Shown: positions 58,447 through 64,000 of the stretch, one piece after another
Layout of the letters: each line of letters starts with the position of its first letter
How positions within the stretch are numbered: the first letter of the stretch is position 1
Assembly: GCA_902493385.1 (NCBI GenBank)
Contig: CABUPO010000001.1
Coordinates: 186,001-250,000 of the forward strand
DNA: 64,000 nt
Source of the DNA: an uncultured Lachnospiraceae bacterium
GTDB taxonomy: Bacteria > Bacillota > Clostridia > Lachnospirales > Lachnospiraceae
Direction of reading: 5' to 3'
The notes under the pieces: model-generated
Seen by the model: only the letters and a program-made list of their open reading frames with translations
Told to the model about the DNA's origin: nothing
Databases searched by the model: none
Program-made: the position numbers and the translations under genes

Positions 58447-59571
58447 TTACATTATTGCTTCTCCGCGCCACATACATAATGTAACAAATACGGCAAATAT
58501 TCCGCAGGCAAGAAGAATTATATGCTTTACAATTTTATTATCTACAGCCCCGTATATAATGTAGAGCGCCACACATCCCATCATATATCTCGGTCCGCTT
58601 ATCAGCCAGCCATGAAGATAGGACAAAAACATATATGCTCCTCCGTATGCTACTATTGAAGCTGCAACTTTTTTCCTGAGCCCGTAGAACAACGCCAATA
58701 TTCCCACAAAATACAATATAAGCTGCGCCCAGTAAATTATAATTCCCAAAGAAAAATAGTCCAGCGCCGCATTATAATGCTGAGCAAGATTGTCAGATAT
58801 CCAGTGCGATACATTATACCAGGGCTCTGCCGCCTCATGCTCTACAAAGGCTAAAAAGTCTCCCTGTACGATTTTATTTATACAAAGATATATAACAGTA
58901 CCTGCGGGTATTAAGAAAACTGATAAGGATTTGATAATAAACTTTTTATTGCGTACCATATACATAACCGCCTCATATACGGCCGGCACTAAAAGAGCTA
59001 TGCCCTGAGACCTGCTTAACGCTGCAAACAATCCTGCAATACCGCATGCAAGCCATTTTTTCTCTCTTATATAATAAAGACACATAAGCGTAAGCATCAT
59101 GAACAGGCTTTCTGTAAACGGCTGAACCATGAACGCGCCCATCGGATATAAAAGATATATCGCAAAACTGTCCTTTGCCTTATCTTCTCCAAGCTCTCTG
59201 TACGCGAGCCTGTAAAGATAATATCCGGAAATACCAAGGCATATATTGGATACAATTACTCCTGAAATAAAGTAATCCCTGAAAATTAACGCGAATATTT
59301 TCATAAGCGTCGGATACAGAGGATAAAATACAATAAGATTTGCCGTATCGCCAGAAGATGCGTAACCATTCTTTGCGATTTCTATATAATGGGGAACATC
59401 CCCGCTTACAGAAAATTTTTCATAAAAAAACGAGAAAAACCCGCCGTACGCATTATCAGCTCCAACTGCCGTTAATAATATGTAACCAAGCAATATAATA
59501 ATCCAGTGAACAACAATCGTCGCCGTAAATATTTTTATAAATAGAACTAATTTTTCATTTTTCTTAGCCAT
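58447..59571 (-). CDS. PIG-V-like polytopic mannosyltransferase/glycosyltransferase
   Basis: The 374-residue protein has about nine to ten membrane helices and matches the PIG-V (GT76-type) mannosyltransferase family: SGDVPHYIEIAKNGY near residue 55 and VFYPLYPTLMKI near 81 (family pattern WD-x-x-HY-x-x-IA-x-x-GY and F-PLYP), then PMGAFMVQPFTESLFMM near 143. Bacterial members are thought to use polyprenyl-linked sugars outside the membrane. AGGAGA precedes the ATG. It sits between two other membrane genes, probably in one operon. The acceptor is unknown. Confidence 0.82.
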   Translation of the reverse strand: MAKKNEKLVLFIKIFTATIVVHWIIILLGYILLTAVGADNAYGGFFSFFYEKFSVSGDVPHYIEIAKNGYASSGDTANLIVFYPLYPTLMKIFALIFRDYFISGVIVSNICLGISGYYLYRLAYRELGEDKAKDSFAIYLLYPMGAFMVQPFTESLFMMLTLMCLYYIREKKWLACGIAGLFAALSRSQGIALLVPAVYEAVMYMVRNKKFIIKSLSVFLIPAGTVIYLCINKIVQGDFLAFVEHEAAEPWYNVSHWISDNLAQHYNAALDYFSLGIIIYWAQLILYFVGILALFYGLRKKVAASIVAYGGAYMFLSYLHGWLISGPRYMMGCVALYIIYGAVDNKIVKHIILLACGIFAVFVTLCMWRGEAIM

Positions 59572-59584
59572 GTTCTGTCTCCTG

Positions 59585-60490
59585 TCACAAATATCCGTAA
59601 ATCATGCCGGTCATATGAAATCCACTAAGAATAATCAAGATAATGTTAATATACACTAAATTTTTAACCGGGCGTACCACCATGCACGCCGGTACAATAA
59701 ATACAAGTATATATTCTGCATAACTTCCATATCCCACTGCCGCGCATATTATACTTATAATTAACTGCGTTACCGCAATACATACTGCATAAACAATGTC
59801 TGCATTCTTACTTTCCTTTTTATATATATAGCCTGCCGCACACAATACAACAGCGCACACACCGCTTATATGCGCCGCCATACAAAAGAGCGCAAATACA
59901 GCAGCCCATATTTTATGTCCATTATCCATACATAACAGACACAACGAAAATAACGCCATAAACAAAGCAAGCGGCGAAGGCAGAAAAAGGAATACCGCTC
60001 CCGGAATACACATGCAGATTATAATATACTGCGCCGAATCCTGTCTTTCCATTCTCTTTTCCATATACATGCCAAGGCTTACGGCCGTTATAACTCCGCT
60101 AAGAAAGCTTATATACGTCGCACACTCTGTATACTTATCAAAAAGCATTCCTGAAAACAGCGATACAATCGCTGTATACAGCGGAAATCCAAAAAACGTT
60201 CCCTGTGATTCCAAAAATGTGCCTGACGGAGGATAATTCCATATAGCGGCAATATCAAAAACAGATATCGCACCGCGTGCAAAATTATATATAACCCCGC
60301 CGCATAACAACAAAACGATTCCTGTAGATAACGAGATAACAGAATAGTATGATATACTTTTTAAAGCTTCATGAGAGCATGTACAAAAAGTGTCTGATAT
60401 AAACCGAAACGCCAGAACTACTATAAGCGCAATCATTAACGCACCGCCCACAGCGCCGATAAATTCTCCCAAAATGATACCCCTTTCCAT
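59585..60490 (-). CDS. Uncharacterised polytopic membrane protein
   Basis: The 301-residue protein has about eight membrane helices; no family was recognised with confidence. A short outward-looking segment AAIWNYPPSGTFLESQG near residue 80 and the operon with the PIG-V-like gene (13-bp gap) suggest a related GT-C-like role, which is only inference. The ATG 60490 lacks a ribosome binding site; a TTG six codons later has AAAGGGG in front and may be the real start. Its promoter overlaps that of the divergent lgt gene. Confidence 0.7.
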   Translation of the reverse strand: MERGIILGEFIGAVGGALMIALIVVLAFRFISDTFCTCSHEALKSISYYSVISLSTGIVLLLCGGVIYNFARGAISVFDIAAIWNYPPSGTFLESQGTFFGFPLYTAIVSLFSGMLFDKYTECATYISFLSGVITAVSLGMYMEKRMERQDSAQYIIICMCIPGAVFLFLPSPLALFMALFSLCLLCMDNGHKIWAAVFALFCMAAHISGVCAVVLCAAGYIYKKESKNADIVYAVCIAVTQLIISIICAAVGYGSYAEYILVFIVPACMVVRPVKNLVYINIILIILSGFHMTGMIYGYL

Positions 60491-60504
60491 ATGTATTTTT
60501 TATA

Positions 60505-60533
60505 ATAATACATTAAATTAAATACATTGTCAA
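60505..60533 (-). promoter_or_regulatory. Promoter of the membrane-protein/PIG-V operon
   Basis: On the minus strand TTGACA (60528-60533) and TATTAT (60505-60510) are separated by 17 bp. The -35 overlaps the -35 of the lgt promoter. Confidence 0.75.
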
Positions 60534-60555
60534 AACAACAATTATGTTATATACT
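60527..60555 (+). promoter_or_regulatory. Promoter of lgt
   Basis: TTGTCA (60527-60532) and TATACT (60550-60555) are separated by 17 bp. The -35 shares five bases with the divergent promoter. Confidence 0.75.
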
Positions 60556-60593
60556 TCAATAAACATAATGGTAAAAAAGGAGAATTGTTTTTT

Positions 60594-61364
60594 ATGTACA
60601 ACAATCTGTTTACAATAGGCCCTTTAACAATACACGGCTACGGACTGATGATAGCTGTAGGAATAATATGTGCGTTACTGTGCGGACTTAAGCTTGCACA
60701 GAAAAAAAACTTAAACACAGACGAAGTTTACAACCTTACATTCGTATGCGTTATTTTCGGCTTTCTGTCCGCAAAGCTTCTTTACTGCATCGTAGAATGG
60801 AAATCATTTATTAATAATCCGTTAAGCACGCTCGGCTCAGGAGGCTTTGTCGTATACGGCGGAATTATCGGCGGAACGCTTGCCGCAGGAATATACTGCA
60901 GAATAAAGCGTCTTTCTTTTATAAGATATTTTGATATTGTACTTCCCTCAGTCGCCATTGCCCAGGCTTTCGGACGTATAGGATGTTTTCTTGCCGGATG
61001 CTGTTACGGCAAAGAAACGGATTCGTTTATCGGCATAACATTTCATAATTCGGAGTTTGCGCCTAATAATGTGTCTCTTTATCCTACGCAGCTTTTTTCA
61101 AGCGCAGGCTGCTTTATTATGGCTTTCATACTTTTTGCATATCTTAAAAAAGACAGAAAGCCTGGAAGCACAGGGGCATTATATCTTATTATGTACAGCA
61201 TCGGCCGTTTTATTATAGAGATATTCAGGAACGATTACCGGGGAGCTGTAGGTCCCCTTTCAACGTCACAGTTCATTTCGATATGTATCCTGCTTTTGGG
61301 AATTATAATATATACAATGTCACAAAAGGACGCATTTACAGAAAAAATCCAAGATACTCATTGA
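60594..61364 (+). CDS. lgt: Prolipoprotein diacylglyceryl transferase
   Basis: The 256-residue membrane enzyme adds diacylglycerol to the lipobox cysteine of lipoproteins such as the sugar-binding protein in this window. It has about seven helices; the signature reads GRIGCFLAGCCYG near residue 125, the clostridial variant of the GRxGNFxNxE motif, with HGYG near residue 14 and YPTQLF near 160, and GRFIIEIFRND near 205. ATG 60594 is chosen with AAGGAG 11 bp upstream; a TTG three codons earlier is too close to that site. Its 3' end overlaps the convergent nuclease-like gene by 29 bp. Confidence 0.93.
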   Translation: MYNNLFTIGPLTIHGYGLMIAVGIICALLCGLKLAQKKNLNTDEVYNLTFVCVIFGFLSAKLLYCIVEWKSFINNPLSTLGSGGFVVYGGIIGGTLAAGIYCRIKRLSFIRYFDIVLPSVAIAQAFGRIGCFLAGCCYGKETDSFIGITFHNSEFAPNNVSLYPTQLFSSAGCFIMAFILFAYLKKDRKPGSTGALYLIMYSIGRFIIEIFRNDYRGAVGPLSTSQFISICILLLGIIIYTMSQKDAFTEKIQDTH

Positions 61365-62076
61365 ATACATTAAACAGCATGTCGCCTGAACACACCGCAA
61401 TTTCAGCAGTAGAGCAGCCTACAGGCACATAGGTATACAGGTCTGATGCGCGTGTAAGCACAAGCGCCGATATAACCTCATATTCCGGGCCAAAGAGGAC
61501 TTCAAGATATTCATTATATTTTGCCGCCTGCAAAACGTCGTTATCTATAATCTCATCGTTCATTTTAAATTCAAATGAGAATACATAGCGGTCGGTAATA
61601 ACAAGCACATCTGCATATATCCTTATATGCTTTGATTTTTTTATACGCAGCTCAAATACGATTTCCCATCCGGAATAATCTATACCGTCAAGGTCGCCAA
61701 ACAAATTTACCATCACATCATGCGTATCAGAAAAAGAATGGAATAAGCCTCTTGTATCGTTTAGATTACGTCCGATGCTCATGCATCCGCTCTTCATATA
61801 CTCAAACCATTCATCTTTAGAGATTTTAAGAAAATCATCCACAATCCCATAATATCCACAGTAATCCGAAAGACCTGTATGCGGCCTTGTCTGCCTTATA
61901 AGTCCACGCCACATATAATTATCATCTCTATAACACAAATCCCTCATGAATGCCGAGCGGTACAGATAGCGGTTTACTATGCTTCTTTCCTTTCCCAGTT
62001 CTTTTGCAATGGATTTTGCCTTTATTCCGTCGTTTCGGCATATTATAGAAAATATGTCTCTTTCAATTATATCCAT
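61336..62076 (-). CDS. HTH plus PD-(D/E)XK nuclease-like protein
   Basis: The 246-residue soluble protein starts at ATG 62076 (GGAG upstream), 4 bp after dus; a GTG at 62100 is an alternative. Residues 5-60 look like a winged helix-turn-helix (DGIKAKSIAKELGKERSIVNRYLY). Residues 136-210 fit the PD-(D/E)XK nuclease core: E142, D156 in YADVLVI, E169-x-K171 in SFEFK, then Q183 and Y187 on the following helix (QAAKYNEY). Similar cores occur in N-terminal nuclease parts of DUF2075-type proteins and restriction-like enzymes. The middle (PHTGLSDYCGYYG) is not recognised. Function unknown; a DNA-modifying or defence role is speculation. Confidence 0.65.
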   Translation of the reverse strand: MDIIERDIFSIICRNDGIKAKSIAKELGKERSIVNRYLYRSAFMRDLCYRDDNYMWRGLIRQTRPHTGLSDYCGYYGIVDDFLKISKDEWFEYMKSGCMSIGRNLNDTRGLFHSFSDTHDVMVNLFGDLDGIDYSGWEIVFELRIKKSKHIRIYADVLVITDRYVFSFEFKMNDEIIDNDVLQAAKYNEYLEVLFGPEYEVISALVLTRASDLYTYVPVGCSTAEIAVCSGDMLFNVFNEYLGFFL

Positions 62077-62080
62077 GTAT

Positions 62081-63031
62081 TTATCTGCTCCGTAATCCAC
62101 ACTCTGAAAAAATCCGGTTCACAAATACATTATACTGTGACAATGTATCTGATTTTTTCAAAAGTTTAAAATAAACGCCGTCGTCTTCAAACAAATCTAT
62201 CATGTATACCCATATTTCCTTCATTTTGTATATAATAACGCGCTCGTCAGGCATTGTATCTTTATATTCAGCGTAAATTCTGTCATGAAACGATTTTAAA
62301 ATATCTCTGTCAGGCGTCATGTCACCGCCCTTCTTTATAGCGCCGGCAAGCATTGGATTGCGTATCAGCCCCCTGCCTGTCATTACAGCTTTAAGGTCTG
62401 TGTATTCCTTTGCAATATTTTCATAATCCTCATACGAGCATATATTTCCATTGTAGCATACAGGATTAGAGCTTATATCATATACATAACGAAACTTCTG
62501 TATCCTCACTTCATGCTTATAATAATCTGTCCTTATACGCGGATGTACAATAAGTTCATATATCGGATATCTGTTGTATATTTTCATAAGCTCATATATT
62601 TCATCTTCACAGGCAAACCCTATTCGCGTTTTAACCGATATATCCATAAATGGAAGCTCATTAAATATATGCTCAAAGAATCTGTCCAGTTCGGCAGGTT
62701 TTTCCAAAAACCCCGCGCCTTTATTTTTCGCGGCGACGGTTCCCGAAGGACACCCAAGATTAAAGTTAATTTCTTTATAACCTCTGTCATATATAAGCTT
62801 TGCAAACCTTACAAAATTCTCTGCGTTATTTGAAATAATCTGAGGAACCAGCAGTATTTCTTTATTATTTTCCGGCAGAATATCCTTTATTTCACGCTTC
62901 TTCATTTTACGGCTGCCTTCAGCGGCAATGAACGGCGTAAAATATTTATCAATATGCCCGAAAAATTCTCTGTATGCATTTCTGTATGTATATATAGTTA
63001 TTCCTTCCATAGGCGCCATATAAATTTTCAT
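62081..63031 (-). CDS. dus: tRNA-dihydrouridine synthase
   Basis: The 316-residue flavoenzyme reduces uridines in tRNA. It has a TIM-barrel FMN domain: MAPMEGITIYTYRNAY at the start, NFNLGCPSGTVAAKNKGAGFL around residue 90 in the Dus signature, KTRIGF near 138 and VMTGRGLIRNPML near 225, then a C-terminal helical tRNA-binding domain. ATG 63031 is chosen since homology starts at MKIYMAPMEG; it lies 13 bp after the upstream gene. Which subfamily (DusA, B or C type) cannot be stated. Confidence 0.93.
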   Translation of the reverse strand: MKIYMAPMEGITIYTYRNAYREFFGHIDKYFTPFIAAEGSRKMKKREIKDILPENNKEILLVPQIISNNAENFVRFAKLIYDRGYKEINFNLGCPSGTVAAKNKGAGFLEKPAELDRFFEHIFNELPFMDISVKTRIGFACEDEIYELMKIYNRYPIYELIVHPRIRTDYYKHEVRIQKFRYVYDISSNPVCYNGNICSYEDYENIAKEYTDLKAVMTGRGLIRNPMLAGAIKKGGDMTPDRDILKSFHDRIYAEYKDTMPDERVIIYKMKEIWVYMIDLFEDDGVYFKLLKKSDTLSQYNVFVNRIFSECGLRSR

Positions 63032-63044
63032 TATCCTGAATCCT

Positions 63045-63782
63045 TTACCGTCGTTTTCTGTATTTTTTCTCAAGCCTGAACCTTATATCCTTCAAATATG
63101 CATCCACTGATTTATCTGACTTAAACGGGAAGAAGAAATGCGTCTTCGTCATGTTCTCATCATGTATGCTTCGTATATGCGCTTTAAGATTCTCATAGCG
63201 TACGACAACTTCATTTTCTTCCGCAAACGCCCGAAGCCTGCTTAACAGCTTTACACTGTACGCAACATCAATTGCAAATACTCCGAAAAATACTCCTATT
63301 ACAAACGAAAACGCCAGATTTTCCGAAAGCCAGTTAAGAGCGTTTAAAATGTACGGATGAATAAAAAAATAATACACCGCGCCAAGAAACGCCCATATTG
63401 CCGAAAACAACGGACAGATAATTCCATTTATATTGCCCCATTGTCCGCTGTAATCCCACAGTCTTACATTAGTCATCTTTAATATAAGTATACCTGCAAT
63501 ATATTCAATCACAGTCATGCATATTGCCATGACTATAAACAAAACCAGCCTGTTAAGATACATATTTTGTATAAAATCCACGTTTTCAAAAGATGCAATA
63601 ATATACATCAGACATAACCCAAAACCGTAAAGCGGCACATACGGACCCACACAGAAGCCTGGGTTAATCCATTTACGATTAGGATTTGACGTTGATATAA
63701 ATCTCCTGAAAAATAATTCAAGCACCCATCCTGTAACAGAACCGATAAAAAATAAAAATGCCAGAATCAAAAAGAGATTCAT
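63045..63782 (-). CDS. Putative ABC-transporter type IV (CmpB-type) membrane protein
   Basis: The 245-residue protein has about five to six membrane helices in 1-185 and a basic soluble tail. It matches PF06541: GSVTGWVLELFFRRF near residue 15, GFCVGPYVPLYGFG near 42, MTVIEYIAGILILKM near 90 and LWDYSGQWGNINGIICPLF near 108. The family name reflects an old guess and its function is unknown. It heads the operon CmpB-dus-(HTH-nuclease) with its own promoter and diverges from a secreted-protein gene. Confidence 0.85.
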   Translation of the reverse strand: MNLFLILAFLFFIGSVTGWVLELFFRRFISTSNPNRKWINPGFCVGPYVPLYGFGLCLMYIIASFENVDFIQNMYLNRLVLFIVMAICMTVIEYIAGILILKMTNVRLWDYSGQWGNINGIICPLFSAIWAFLGAVYYFFIHPYILNALNWLSENLAFSFVIGVFFGVFAIDVAYSVKLLSRLRAFAEENEVVVRYENLKAHIRSIHDENMTKTHFFFPFKSDKSVDAYLKDIRFRLEKKYRKRR

Positions 63783-63818
63783 AATATAAACCCCCTGTCA
63801 CTTTTAAATTACACACAT

Positions 63819-63848
63819 ATAATAACACATAATCTTTTGCATTGACAA
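63819..63848 (-). promoter_or_regulatory. Promoter of the CmpB-dus operon
   Basis: On the minus strand TTGTCA (63843-63848) and TATTAT (63819-63824) are separated by 18 bp. It overlaps the -35 of the divergent promoter. Confidence 0.6.
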
Positions 63849-63871
63849 ATAGCTTTGTTATAATATATAAA
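63842..63871 (+). promoter_or_regulatory. Promoter of the partial secreted-protein gene
   Basis: TTGACA (63842-63847) and TATAAA (63866-63871) are separated by 18 bp, followed by GGGGAAA and the start codon at 63904. Confidence 0.7.
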
Positions 63872-63903
63872 AGAATTAAATAAAACGAAACGGGGAAACT
63901 GCA

Positions 63904-64000
63904 ATGAAAAAAAACAGGATATTATCATCCGCGCTTGTGCTTACATTAATATTATCATCCTATAGTATTACAGGCGCGGCAAAAAAACCAAAGCTTAATC
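63904..64000 (+). CDS. Secreted protein, N-terminal fragment (probable Lys-rich Ig-like module)
   Basis: Only 32 codons are visible before the window ends. They encode a signal peptide (MKKNRILSSALVLTLILSS, then a TGAA-type cleavage region) followed by AKKPKLN, the same basic opening seen right after the signal peptide in the CBM9 and GH10 proteins (AAKKPKLKK, AAKKPALSK). It is therefore probably another secreted protein of that family. GGGG precedes the ATG at moderate distance. Confidence 0.7.
   Translation, partial: MKKNRILSSALVLTLILSSYSITGAAKKPKLN

Overview
The window looks like a chromosome segment of a plant-fibre-degrading, spore-forming member of the Lachnospiraceae (Clostridia), perhaps close to Butyrivibrio, Roseburia or Lachnospira. 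The genus is an inference from gene content and sequence style; no rRNA lies in the window. Supporting signs are low-to-moderate GC, AGGAGG-type ribosome binding sites, cotJ, spoIIA and spoVA genes, and secreted glycoside hydrolases that start with a lysine-rich Ig-like module and a Thr/Pro linker. Most genes are on the minus strand. The plus-strand genes are cotJABC, rubrerythrin, the P-type ATPase, the GH3 enzyme, lgt and the last, partial gene. I saw no tRNA, rRNA, CRISPR array, insertion sequence or prophage.

Layout. 1-2.0 kb: the end of an ABC exporter plus S24/S26-peptidase locus, cut by the window edge. 2.1-3.9 kb: spore-coat genes cotJA-cotJB-cotJC and a rubrerythrin. 4.0-17.3 kb: a glycan-use locus with a cytoplasmic GH43, a secreted GH43, a secreted CBM plus leucine-rich-repeat protein, a YtfQ/YtfR/YtfT/YjfF-type sugar ABC importer, a YesN-type AraC regulator with a damaged receiver pocket, a small unknown protein and an AEC carrier. 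17.3-28.9 kb: clpB, leuS with an L,D-transpeptidase, a calcium-type P-ATPase and tex. 29-36 kb: cytoplasmic GH3, a large secreted non-catalytic CBM9 protein and a GH31 alpha-xylosidase. 36-45 kb: the operon secA-prfB-hom-apgM-lysC-(YhfC-like), preceded by hpf. 45-51.4 kb: a 0.5-kb AT-rich gap with DnaA-box-like repeats, a secreted Rex-like GH8, a short spoVA set (AA, AB, AC only) and spoIIAA-spoIIAB-sigF. 51.4-58 kb: a zinc-ribbon/TPR membrane protein, a 46-residue protein, valS and a secreted GH10 xylanase. 58-64 kb: membrane genes including a PIG-V-like glycosyltransferase, a PspC remnant, lgt, an HTH plus PD-(D/E)XK-like protein, dus, a CmpB-type membrane protein and the start of another secreted protein.

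How it works together (inference). GH10, GH8 and the secreted GH43 would cut xylan or arabinoxylan outside the cell, helped by the CBM9 and CBM-LRR proteins. The importer would bring in pentoses or related furanosides, and the cytoplasmic GH43, GH3 and GH31 would finish short oligosaccharides, including xyloglucan fragments. The hydrolase genes are scattered among housekeeping and sporulation genes. One of them (GH8) sits exactly where spoVAD and spoVAE would be expected.

Most interesting points: an unannotated 44-residue membrane protein behind a near-perfect sigma-G promoter in front of spoVAA; the shortened spoVA operon; a DnaA-box-like cluster; an uncharacterised beta-sandwich module shared by two secreted proteins; an orphan YesN regulator with a 21-bp-spaced direct-repeat operator candidate; an HTH-nuclease-like protein; a YhfC-family protein that has lost its catalytic residues; and an atypically spaced prfB frameshift site.
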